Positions 8,832 to 16,563 of a stretch of DNA of 45,953 nucleotides are shown in pieces. The first letter of the stretch is position 1; every line of letters begins with the position of its first letter. Source of the stretch: an uncultured Clostridia bacterium (GTDB lineage Bacteria > Bacillota > Clostridia > Oscillospirales > Oscillospiraceae). The stretch covers positions 1-45,953 of the forward strand of contig CAMOXI010000008.1 of assembly GCA_946628965.1 (NCBI GenBank). The letters are read 5' to 3'. The notes below the pieces were generated by a model that saw only the letters and a program-made list of their open reading frames with translations, searched no databases and had not been told where the DNA came from. The position numbers and the translations under genes are program-made.

Positions 8832-9563
8832 TCAAGAAAGATTTCCTGTGGCGTACATGACAGCGGTCAGCGCGACCACCGGCGCCGTCTCGCAGCGGAG
8901 AATGCGCTCCCCCATGGAGCAGACGTGCAGCCCCGCGAGCCCGGCCAGCTTCGCCTCAAACTCGGCAAAGCCGCCCTCCGGCCCGGTGACGATGGCGGCG
9001 GTGGCGATGTCATGGTTTGCGTCCAGCACCTCGTTCAGCTTTTCCCGCTCGCCGGTCTCGTACATGAAGAGGGCCAGATCCGTGTGCACCGCCTCATTGA
9101 GTGCGTCGGCAAAGTTCCCGGCCCAGCCCACCTCGGGGATGATGCCCCGGCCGGACTGCTTGGCCGCCTCCTCGGCGATGCGCTGCCAGCGGTCGATCTT
9201 TTTCTCCGGCGTCTCGGGCCGCGCCACGCAGCGGTCGGACTGGAAAAACAGGATCCGCGCCGCGCCGGCCTCCACGGACTTCTGGATGATATAGTCGGTC
9301 CTGTCCCCCTTGGGCAGGCCGCAGAGCACCGTGACCTTCACGCTGGGCTCCGCCGTGCAGGGCACAACCTCGATGACCTCCAGCTCCGCCTCCTCCTTGT
9401 CGGCGCGGACAAGACGGCACTTGTAATCGGTGCCCTGGGTGTCGCAGATGGTCACGTCCTCGCCCGGGCGGATGCGCAGCACGCGCACATGCTCCGCGTC
9501 CCGGCCGCGGATAATCGCCGTGCCGCCCATAAGATTGGTCCCGGCCATGAAAAATCTCGCCAT
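8832..9563 (-). CDS. rsmE: 16S rRNA m3U1498 methyltransferase RsmE
   Basis: 243 residues, the standard length. The N-terminal PUA-like RNA-binding domain (about 1-70, MARFFM...HVRVLRIRPGE) is followed by the SPOUT methyltransferase domain with its trefoil-knot signatures IVTGPEGGF (about 193-201) and MGERILRCETA (about 217-227). It methylates U1498 in the 30S decoding region using S-adenosylmethionine. GAGGTGCAACT precedes the ATG. On the minus strand TTGCAA and TAATAA about 16 bases apart upstream look like its promoter. Transcribed alone, with terminator at 8797-8821. Confidence 0.96.
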   Translation of the reverse strand: MARFFMAGTNLMGGTAIIRGRDAEHVRVLRIRPGEDVTICDTQGTDYKCRLVRADKEEAELEVIEVVPCTAEPSVKVTVLCGLPKGDRTDYIIQKSVEAGAARILFFQSDRCVARPETPEKKIDRWQRIAEEAAKQSGRGIIPEVGWAGNFADALNEAVHTDLALFMYETGEREKLNEVLDANHDIATAAIVTGPEGGFAEFEAKLAGLAGLHVCSMGERILRCETAPVVALTAVMYATGNLS

Positions 9564-9728
9564 AGTTGCACCTCACGCATGTATTGCTTATCTGGTATTA
9601 TTACACATTTTCCGCCCCTTTGCAATAATATAGAATGGCGAAAAGCCAAAAAGCTTTTCGCTGCGCAGCAGAACAGCAAAGCAGTTTTGCCATATACTCA
9701 TTATAGTCTGGAGCGAGGTGATTCCGGC

Positions 9729-9902
9729 ATGAACGATCGGGAGATCCGGGAACGGCTGCGGCCCTTTGCACGCGTCTGGCAGCGGGTGCGCGGTGAAAAC
9801 GCGGGCAGAGAAGCGCCGCGGGAGACGCTGATGCCCCGCCGCCGGCAGCAGGGGCGGAGCGGCTGCCGCCCAAAGGGCGGCTGTCCGCGGAAACCATGGT
9901 AA
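9729..9902 (+). CDS. Possible small arginine-rich protein
   Basis: 57 codons opening MNDREIRERLRPFARVWQRV, then a basic, low-complexity tail with PRRRQQGRSGCRPKGG. GAGGTG lies 8 bases before the ATG, and TATAGT at about 9700-9705 could be a -10 box. The first 20 residues could form an amphipathic helix; the rest has no recognisable fold. No family recognised. It sits alone between rsmE and the surface protein; it may equally be a chance open frame. Confidence 0.35.
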   Translation: MNDREIRERLRPFARVWQRVRGENAGREAPRETLMPRRRQQGRSGCRPKGGCPRKPW

Positions 9903-10054
9903 ATATGTGACGCATAAATCTTAAACTATCTGAATCCGCGGCCGGATTTTCTTGCATTTTCCGGCCACGCATGGTATTATGTGAACCAGAGATTTTTCCT
10001 GCACAGGCAGAATCCACCAGAGAGAAACCAGAGAGATACAAAAGGAGAATGCAC

Positions 10055-12550
10055 ATGAAGAAAAAAATGATCGGCTTTGCACTGATTCTGTGCATGCTGC
10101 TGTCGTTTGTCCCGACGGCGGCTTTCGCGGAAGAGCCCGAAGCTGTTTCCGAGGAGCCCATGCTTCTCGTGATCGATGAGATCCTCCCGGCCGAGGAAGA
10201 AGCCCCGGACGAGGCGAGCGACCCCGCCGAAGCCGAGGGCGAGGCGATCAGCGCCGAACCCGCGGTCGAGACGGTCACGGACACGGCGGCCTACAGCGGC
10301 AGCTGCGGCGCGAACGTCTATTATGATATGGACAGTGCCGGCAATATGCGCATTTACGGCAGCGGCGCCATGACCTCCGGCCCCCTGGGCGACCCCGTCA
10401 CCCTCACGATCGAGCAGGGCGTCACCGCCGTGTCCGAGAACGCGCTGATGGGCTGCACCAGGCTCACTACGGCCACCATCGCCGGCAGCGTCACCTCCAT
10501 CGCCGCCAACGCCTTCAGCGGCTGCACCTCCCTCAAGACCATCCGCTTCCAGGGCGCGGCCCCCAGCATCAACGCCACCGCTTTCAAGAACGTGGTCGCC
10601 ACGGTGTACTATCCCGGCAGCCAGAGCGGCTGGGGCAGCGTCGCGGGCCAGAACTACGGCGGCACGCTGAGCTGGCAGAGCGAGTCCAGCCCCTCCGGCA
10701 ACACCGGCTGGAAGCAGATCGACGGCAAGTGGTATTACTATGACACCAACGGCGTCATGGTCAAAAACGGCTGGGCCAAGGACAGCGCAAACCGCTGGTA
10801 CTACCTGGGCGCCGACGGCGCCATGGTGACCAGCCAGTGGGTCAAGGACAACGGCAGCTGGTTCTGGGTCGGCGCGGACGGCGCCATGGCCGTGAGCCAG
10901 ATCATCTACTACAACGGCAAGCAGTACTATGTGGATGCCAACGGCATCATGGCCGCGAACACCACCATCACCTACGGCGGCCAGACCTACAAGGCCGACG
11001 CAAACGGCGTCCTGACGCCTGTCAGCCCCTCCGTGCAGGACGGCTGGGTCCAGTCCGGCGGCAAGTGGTTTTTCTACCAGAAGGGCGTCATGGTCACCAG
11101 CGCCTGGGTCAAGGCCAGCAACAAGTGGTATTACCTGGGCTCTGACGGTGCGATGGTCACCAATGCCATCGTCACCACCAACGGCAAGCAGTACTATGTG
11201 GACGCAAACGGCGTCATGGCCGTGAGCACCACCATCACCTACAACGGCCAGACCTATAAGGCCGACGCAAACGGCGTGCTGACGCCCGTGAGCCCCACGC
11301 CCACGCCCACCGTCAAGGACGGCTGGGTCCAGTCCGGCGGCAAGTGGTATTTCTACCAGAACGGCACCATGGTCACCAGCGCCTGGGTCAAGGCCAGCAG
11401 CAAGTGGTACTACCTGGGCTCTGACGGCGCGATGGTCACCAACGCCATCATTGTCACCAACGGCATCCAGTACTATGTGGACGGAAATGGTGTCATGGCT
11501 GTGAACACCACCATCACCTACAACGGCCAGACCTACAAGGCGGACGCCAACGGCGCCCTCACGCCCGTGAGCCCCACGCCCACCCCGACTCCCGTGCAGG
11601 ACGGCTGGGTCCAGAAGGGCAGCGACTGGTACTTCTACCAGAACGGCGTCATGGTCACCAGCTCCTGGGTCAAAGCCAGCAACAAGTGGTACTACATGGG
11701 GCCTGACGGCGTCATGTGCACCAACGCCTGGGTCAAGGGCAAGAACGGCGTCAGCTGGTACTATGTGAACGCAAGCGGCGTCATGCTCAGCGGCACTGTG
11801 GCCACCATCGACGGCAAGATGTATTACTTCTACGACAGCGGCATCCTGGCTGTGAACACCACCGTCACCTACAACGGCACGACCTACAATGCGGATGCCA
11901 ACGGCGTCCTGACGCCCGCCAGCCCCTCCGGGCAGGAGGGCTGGGTCCAGTCCGGCGGCAACTGGTATTACTACCATAACGGCGAGATGGTCAAGAGCGC
12001 CTGGGTCAGGACCAGCAGCTGGTACTACATGCAGTCCAACGGCGTCATGGCCACCAACATGCTCATCGTCGCCCAGGGCAGGCTCCTCTACGTCTCCAAC
12101 GACGGCAAGCTGGCGGTCAGCCGTCAGGTGACCATCCAGGGCCGCACCTATAACGCGGCGGCGGACGGCAGGCTGACCCAGGCTTACACCAGTCAGCTGC
12201 CCAACCAGAGCGACAACGCCGCCTCTCCCAGCAACGCCATCAACGGCAGGACCGAGGGCGGCAGCTGGCAGCAGGTCAACGGCCGCTGGCGCTACAACAA
12301 CGTCTACGGTTCTCAGGTCACTAACACCTGGGTCAACGGCAAGGACAACTACACCTACTACGTCGGCTTTGACGGCTGGATGGCCTACGACCGCGTGGTC
12401 ATCTCCGGCAATCAGATGTACTATGTGAACGGCAGCGGCCAGCTGGTCCGCAACCAGAACGTGCAGATCGGCAACGCCACCTACTATGCCGATTCCACCG
12501 GCGCGCTGAGCCACGCCCGTCTGCTCCACGCCACCGTCGCCCCGTACTGA
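10055..12550 (+). CDS. Surface protein: BspA-like LRR and cell-wall-binding repeats
   Basis: 831 residues from the ATG at 10055, chosen because AAAGGAG lies 7 bases upstream; an ATG at 10049 is too close. A signal peptide (MKKKMIGFALILCMLLSFVP, cut after AFA) is followed by an acidic Glu/Ala/Pro linker (28-85) and a BspA-type leucine-rich segment (about 95-215, with VSENALMGCTRL and AANAFSGCTSLKTI). From about residue 218 to the end it is choline/glucan-binding-type repeats (GWxxxxGxWYYYxxxGxM), grouped into larger units of 93, 94 and 112 residues joined by TPVSPTPTPT linkers. Such repeats attach proteins non-covalently to teichoic acids or polysaccharide. No catalytic domain or sortase motif is seen, so an adhesive or structural role is likely. 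Confidence 0.9.
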   Translation: MKKKMIGFALILCMLLSFVPTAAFAEEPEAVSEEPMLLVIDEILPAEEEAPDEASDPAEAEGEAISAEPAVETVTDTAAYSGSCGANVYYDMDSAGNMRIYGSGAMTSGPLGDPVTLTIEQGVTAVSENALMGCTRLTTATIAGSVTSIAANAFSGCTSLKTIRFQGAAPSINATAFKNVVATVYYPGSQSGWGSVAGQNYGGTLSWQSESSPSGNTGWKQIDGKWYYYDTNGVMVKNGWAKDSANRWYYLGADGAMVTSQWVKDNGSWFWVGADGAMAVSQIIYYNGKQYYVDANGIMAANTTITYGGQTYKADANGVLTPVSPSVQDGWVQSGGKWFFYQKGVMVTSAWVKASNKWYYLGSDGAMVTNAIVTTNGKQYYVDANGVMAVSTTITYNGQTYKADANGVLTPVSPTPTPTVKDGWVQSGGKWYFYQNGTMVTSAWVKASSKWYYLGSDGAMVTNAIIVTNGIQYYVDGNGVMAVNTTITYNGQTYKADANGALTPVSPTPTPTPVQDGWVQKGSDWYFYQNGVMVTSSWVKASNKWYYMGPDGVMCTNAWVKGKNGVSWYYVNASGVMLSGTVATIDGKMYYFYDSGILAVNTTVTYNGTTYNADANGVLTPASPSGQEGWVQSGGNWYYYHNGEMVKSAWVRTSSWYYMQSNGVMATNMLIVAQGRLLYVSNDGKLAVSRQVTIQGRTYNAAADGRLTQAYTSQLPNQSDNAASPSNAINGRTEGGSWQQVNGRWRYNNVYGSQVTNTWVNGKDNYTYYVGFDGWMAYDRVVISGNQMYYVNGSGQLVRNQNVQIGNATYYADSTGALSHARLLHATVAPY
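11042..11938 (+). repeat. In-frame coding repeats of the surface protein
   Basis: Units starting GGCTGGGTCCAG at 11042, 11321, 11603 and 11939 give periods of 279, 282 and 336 bases, all multiples of three. Neighbouring units are highly similar at the DNA level, so copy number could change by slippage or recombination. Confidence 0.8.
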
Positions 12551-12598
12551 GTCCCTCGCGGGAGAAAACCGAACACATTGCGGCAAAGCCCGTTCGTT

Positions 12599-12722
12599 GT
12601 CATTCCGCACCAGTGACCGATGTCACTGGTGCGGGAATCCGTATCCTGTCATCCTTGATAATACAGTGTTTTGAAAAAGAAACGGATTGCCACGCCAGTG
12701 TGCGCACTGGCTCGCAATGACA
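12599..12722. repeat. Inverted-repeat intergenic element
   Basis: The ends are imperfect inverted copies: GTCATTCCGCACCAGTG at the left and CACTGGCTCGCAATGAC at the right. Each end carries its own hairpin (CACCAGTGAC/GTCACTGGTG; GCCAGTG/CACTGGC). GGAATCCGTATCC and GGATTGCC also face each other. It has the look of a short non-coding repeat of the MITE or REP type and takes up most of the 309-base gap 12551-12859. From memory, similar sequences are widespread in gut Clostridia; this was not checked. Confidence 0.6.
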
Positions 12723-12747
12723 TGGGTTGAAGATTGTATGTCTGCGA

Positions 12748-12782
12748 CAAGCCCGGCTCCGGCCGGGCTTGTTTGTTTTTTC
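12748..12782 (+). terminator. Rho-independent terminator
   Basis: CAAGCCCGGC (12748-12757) pairs with GCCGGGCTTG (12762-12771), followed by TTTGTTTTTT. It probably ends the surface-protein transcript. Confidence 0.85.
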
Positions 12783-12783
12783 C

Positions 12784-12811
12784 TTGACCCCATCGGAAAA
12801 TGGATTATAAT
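12784..12811 (+). promoter_or_regulatory. Promoter of the AAA+ ATPase gene
   Basis: TTGACC (12784-12789), 16-base spacer, perfect TATAAT (12806-12811), 48 bases before the start codon and directly after the terminator. Confidence 0.75.
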
Positions 12812-12859
12812 AGATAGACAGTCAGAAATCCAATACTGCCAAAACAGGAGAGAGATAAC

Positions 12860-14353
12860 ATGCCTACCACCTGGAACCGTTCTCCCGAGGAGTTTCATAA
12901 GATCTATGTCGCCAATACCGACGCTTTCTATCGCGTGGGCAATGCCGGGCTCGCCAAGGAGCTGGACGAGTTCATGACCAAGTGCGCCCTGGGCCTCTGG
13001 GGCCGCGCGGGCAGCATCAACGAGCGCCATGTGGAAATGGCCAACCAGATCTATTCCCGCTCCCAGCCACAGCCCAAATGGCTGCTGTGGAGCCTGACCG
13101 GCGCCGCCTGCGGGGAGGACGCCTTCCTGCCCCCGGTGTTCTTCTGGAACATGGCAGAGAGCGACGCCAAGCGCGGCACCGAGACCTCCCGCACCTTCAG
13201 CCGGATGCTGACGAACATCCTGCTGTACCTGGCCGCCGTGGATGACGATGTGACCTACAGCGAGGCCGCCTTCATCACCGAGTGCACCGACCGCCTGACC
13301 GCCATCTGCGACACCACGGGCGTGCGCAAGAGCCGCGAGGGCCTCAACCCCCTGGACTTTGTCACTAGCGGGGAGCCCAGCTTCCAGGAGAAGCACCCCG
13401 TGCAGGTGCAGACCTCCGGCGGCGAGAAAGCGCCCGAGGCCGCCAAGGTCGAGGAGGAGAAAAAGCCAGACTTCGACGAGCTCATGGAGCAGCTGGAGGA
13501 TCTGGTGGGCCTGGAGGAGGTCAAGAAGGACATCAAGAACCTGATGAACCTGGTCAAGGTGCGCAAGCTCCGCCAGGCCAATGACCTGCCCGTCCCGCCC
13601 ATGAGCCTGCACATGGTCTTCATGGGCAACCCCGGCACCGGCAAGACCACGGTGGCCCGCCTGGTCTCCGGTCTCTATGCCGCCATCGGCGTCCTGTCCA
13701 AAGGCCAGCTGGTGGAGGTGGACCGCTCCGGCCTGGTGGCCGGCTATGTGGGCCAGACCGCGCTCAAGACCCAGGAGGTCATCAAGTCAGCCCTCGGCGG
13801 CGTCCTCTTCATCGACGAGGCCTACTCTCTCTCCTCCGGCGGCGAGAATGACTTCGGCCGCGAGGCCATCGAGACCATCCTCAAGGCCATGGAGGACCAC
13901 CGGGACGATCTGATCGTCATCGTCGCGGGCTACACCGGGCCGATGGAGAACTTCCTTACCTCCAACCCGGGTCTCGAATCCCGCTTCAACAAGTACTTCT
14001 TCTTCCCCGACTACAACGGCGAGCAGCTCATGGCCATCTTCCGCAAGCAGTGCGAGAAGAACAGCTACACCCTGACCGAGGAGACCGAGAAGGCCGCCGT
14101 GGCCATGTTCACCCAGCTCTATGAGGAGCGCAGCGAGAACTTCGGCAACGGCCGCGACGTGCGCAACTGCTTTGAGGACATGATCGTGCGCCAGGCCAAC
14201 CGCGTGGCCGCGATGGATGCCCCCACCAAGGAGGATCTGATGACCGTCCTGCCCGAGGACCTGCAGGAGCCGGACGAGGAAGAGACCGCCGCGGAGGAAG
14301 CGGGCGCGGACAATGCGCCAGCGGAAGAAGCCCCCGTGGAGCCGGAAGCATAA
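12860..14353 (+). CDS. AAA+ ATPase of the CbbX/SpoVK type with a TerB-like N-terminal domain
   Basis: 497 residues. The N-terminal 170 residues are mostly helical; LLYLAAVDDDVTYSEAAFITE (about 117-137) resembles the acidic helix-turn of TerB-like tellurite-resistance domains. After a charged linker comes a CbbX/SpoVK-type AAA+ module (from about 205): LVGLEEVKKDI, Walker A GNPGTGKTT (about 255-263), SGLVAGYVGQTA pore region, Walker B VLFIDEAY (about 315), arginine-finger region GLESRFNKYFFF and sensor 2 near NGRDVRN. The tail is Glu/Ala rich. CbbX-type ATPases remodel protein partners. Probably a hexameric remodeller; the target is unknown. AGGAGAGAGATAAC precedes the ATG. It is alone in its transcript. 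Confidence 0.85.
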   Translation: MPTTWNRSPEEFHKIYVANTDAFYRVGNAGLAKELDEFMTKCALGLWGRAGSINERHVEMANQIYSRSQPQPKWLLWSLTGAACGEDAFLPPVFFWNMAESDAKRGTETSRTFSRMLTNILLYLAAVDDDVTYSEAAFITECTDRLTAICDTTGVRKSREGLNPLDFVTSGEPSFQEKHPVQVQTSGGEKAPEAAKVEEEKKPDFDELMEQLEDLVGLEEVKKDIKNLMNLVKVRKLRQANDLPVPPMSLHMVFMGNPGTGKTTVARLVSGLYAAIGVLSKGQLVEVDRSGLVAGYVGQTALKTQEVIKSALGGVLFIDEAYSLSSGGENDFGREAIETILKAMEDHRDDLIVIVAGYTGPMENFLTSNPGLESRFNKYFFFPDYNGEQLMAIFRKQCEKNSYTLTEETEKAAVAMFTQLYEERSENFGNGRDVRNCFEDMIVRQANRVAAMDAPTKEDLMTVLPEDLQEPDEEETAAEEAGADNAPAEEAPVEPEA

Positions 14354-14376
14354 GCACCCATCAATAACGATAAAAC

Positions 14377-14413
14377 AACAGGAACGCCGCAGCCAGTCTG
14401 CGGCGTTCCTGTT
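14377..14413. terminator. Bidirectional terminator between convergent genes
   Basis: A 16-bp perfect stem (14377-14392 with 14398-14413) and a 5-base loop, A-rich on the left and T-rich on the right, so it can end both the AAA+ gene and the minus-strand molybdenum operon. Confidence 0.9.
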
Positions 14414-14425
14414 TGTCTGTTCGTA

Positions 14426-15136
14426 TCAGAACCGGCCCTGGGTGAAATTGCTCCAGCTGCGGTTCATGTAGGGCTCCAGCGGCAGGGGAGTGCCCACATA
14501 GCGCGGATCCAGGTTCCCGTCCCGCAGAAACTCCTGCAGGTTCTTTGGCCGCCCGGCGGTATAGACCACGGGGATGCCGCTCTGCTCGCTCGCGGCGCGG
14601 AGCACGGGATAGCCGTCCCGCAGATCCTGGGCGCTGGACCAGTCCTGGAGATTGGCGTTGTTGATAAAGCCGGTCACGGTCTGGCGGGCAAAGCCCTCCA
14701 TGTCCGCCTTGAGCCTGAGGATCTTCTCCGCCGTCTCCGACATGGGGCGGCGGATGTTCACAATGTCATAGACCTCCAGCTGCCCCGGCACCAGTGCCGC
14801 GAAATCTGTGTGGTAGCGCGCCAGGGACAGAGCGCCCGCCGGATCGCCGCCCACGTCGAAGATCACCAGATCCCAGTCCTGCGCGAAGGCGGAGCCCACG
14901 GCGGCGGGCATGTTGGTCTGGGTGATCCCGGCGCCCGCGAAGGTGGGGGAGACCAGGTGGATCTGCTTCTCGTCCAGCAGCTTCACAAAGTCGGACATGC
15001 GGAAGTAGTCGTTGATGCGGTCCAGGTCGATGACCTGAGTGCGCCTGCCCTCCGCCGCGGCCTGCACCGCCATGTTCAGCGCGATCTCCGTCTTGCCGGA
15101 GCCGTAGTTTCCGATCAGAATAACGACTTTTTTCAT
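14426..15136 (-). CDS. P-loop ATPase of the MinD/ParA-like class, last gene of the Mo operon
   Basis: 236 residues with Walker A GNYGSGKTE (residues 9-17), VIDLDRINDYFR (about 39-50) and the switch/Walker B-like LVIFDVGGDPAGA (about 89-101). The layout matches SIMIBI-class ATPases that cover cofactor-insertion and partition proteins, but the deviant KGG lysine of true ParA/MinD is absent. It follows the hydrogenase-like Fe-S protein by 24 bases, so it is in the same operon. A role in maturation of the neighbouring metalloenzyme, as CooC, HypB or NifH-like proteins have, is an inference. The region around MKKVVILIGNYG has a clear start. Confidence 0.75.
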   Translation of the reverse strand: MKKVVILIGNYGSGKTEIALNMAVQAAAEGRRTQVIDLDRINDYFRMSDFVKLLDEKQIHLVSPTFAGAGITQTNMPAAVGSAFAQDWDLVIFDVGGDPAGALSLARYHTDFAALVPGQLEVYDIVNIRRPMSETAEKILRLKADMEGFARQTVTGFINNANLQDWSSAQDLRDGYPVLRAASEQSGIPVVYTAGRPKNLQEFLRDGNLDPRYVGTPLPLEPYMNRSWSNFTQGRF

Positions 15137-15160
15137 GGCTCTGCCTCCTGCGGTGCTGCC

Positions 15161-16561
15161 TCAGGCGATCACGCGGATCACATCGAAGCCCTCTTCCCCG
15201 GCGATGGCCCTGCGCGCCTGGCCCAGGTTATGGCAGAGGGCGCAGCGCAGGCCGTTGAGCGCGAAGACCTCGGGCTCCTGCGCCAGGTTCCAGGCGGCGT
15301 GTTCCAGCAGCTTTCCATAGCGGCCTGTGGCTTTGGGGAGGTGCAGGCTCTCGAAGGCCGCACTGCGCCCGGGATGGGGCTCGGCGCCGGTGCGGCGCAT
15401 GATGCGGGCAAGCTCCCGGGAATTCACCGCGATGTCCACACAGCCGGTTTTTTCGCACGCTGCCGCGTCGCCGCCGACGGGGCCGAAGGCAAAGCGTTTG
15501 TCATAGCCCGCTGTCGCCCGGCCGAAAACGGCCAGGGCGGAGTCATAGAACAGGAAGCTGTCCTTCTTGTCAGGATAGTTCTTTTCGAGAAAGGCCTTCG
15601 CGGCAAAGCTGTTTGTGAGAATGACGGGCCTGCCCGCCTGCAGCTTCTCATCCAGCAGCGCTTCGGCCTGCGCAGCCGCGGCCTCTTCCGCCTCGGCAAG
15701 GTCGAACACCGCGTCCACGCCGATCTTCCTGAGCGCCCCCGCGATCTCGCCGAGCGTCACGCTGCCGGGCGCAAGAGCGAGCACCCGCTCCAGCTCCGGC
15801 AGGAGCTCTGCGGAGACGGCCGCCGCGGTGCGGACGCCTTCCCTGTGGGCATAGTACACCAGCTCATCCTTGTGCTCCCGGGCGAAGAGCGCCCCGGTGG
15901 GGCAGACCTCCACGCAGCGCCCGCAGCCGACGCAGCCGCTCTCGGCCATGCTCCCGCCCGAAGCGAGGGCGACGCCGTCTTTCACGGCCTTCAGATTGTT
16001 CACCGTCTGCACCTGATTGCAGACCTTGACACAGCGCCGGCAGCTGATGCACTTGTTGGGATTGCGCACGATGGCGGTGGTCGCGTCCAGCGGCTGATCG
16101 CCGGGGACGATCGCAAAGGGAAGCACGTCGATCCCGTATTCGTGCGCCAGCGCCTGCAGCTCGCAGAAGCCCTCCCGCACGCAGTCGCAGAAGAAGCACA
16201 TCTCGCAGAACTTCGGGTCGAGATCGGCGTATTTGGAGCTGCCGATGCGCAGACAGTGGTCGCAGTCCACCGGGTGGCGGCTCAGAAGCTTCTGCAGCCG
16301 CAGCTTGCGCCCGGCCTGCAGCGCGTCCGTATCCGTGCGGATGACCATGCCCTCCCGCACCTTGAAGGCGCAGGCGCGAAGCGGCGTCTGAAAGCCCTCG
16401 GCCTCCACCTCGCAGAGGCCGCAGCTCGCGCCGGGCTCCAGCCCTTTATAGAAGCAGAGCGTGGGGATGCGGATGCCGGCGCTTTCGGCGGCCTCCAGGA
16501 TCGTGCTCCCTTTCGGCGCCGTCACGCTTTTTCCGTTGATCGTCAGGTTCACGCGCTCCAT
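15161..16561 (-). CDS. Fe-S electron-transfer subunit with degenerate [FeFe]-hydrogenase domain
   Basis: 466 residues from the ATG at 16561 (AGGAGGTGTGAGC upstream; it starts 2 bases after the molybdoenzyme stop). Domains: plant-type [2Fe-2S] domain (about 1-75; CFYKGLEPGASCGLC...RAC); a His/Cys cluster domain of the NuoG/HydA type (HPVDCDHC..., with an insert carrying CEMCFFCDC); two [4Fe-4S] motifs (CISCRRCVKVC and CVGCGRCVEVC); then a region parallel to the iron-hydrogenase catalytic domain. In that region the cysteine loops that hold the H-cluster are replaced: TNSFAAKAFLEKNYP stands where TSCCPGW is expected, and the protein stops after LGQARRAI without the last loop. It should carry electrons, not make hydrogen. 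Likely partner of the molybdoenzyme encoded directly upstream. Confidence 0.85.
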   Translation of the reverse strand: MERVNLTINGKSVTAPKGSTILEAAESAGIRIPTLCFYKGLEPGASCGLCEVEAEGFQTPLRACAFKVREGMVIRTDTDALQAGRKLRLQKLLSRHPVDCDHCLRIGSSKYADLDPKFCEMCFFCDCVREGFCELQALAHEYGIDVLPFAIVPGDQPLDATTAIVRNPNKCISCRRCVKVCNQVQTVNNLKAVKDGVALASGGSMAESGCVGCGRCVEVCPTGALFAREHKDELVYYAHREGVRTAAAVSAELLPELERVLALAPGSVTLGEIAGALRKIGVDAVFDLAEAEEAAAAQAEALLDEKLQAGRPVILTNSFAAKAFLEKNYPDKKDSFLFYDSALAVFGRATAGYDKRFAFGPVGGDAAACEKTGCVDIAVNSRELARIMRRTGAEPHPGRSAAFESLHLPKATGRYGKLLEHAAWNLAQEPEVFALNGLRCALCHNLGQARRAIAGEEGFDVIRVIA

Positions 16562-16563
16562 GC

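Noticed and set aside
9977..12610. An 877-codon open frame on the minus strand
   Set aside because: Antisense of the repeat-rich surface protein; its own repeats only mirror those of the real gene.
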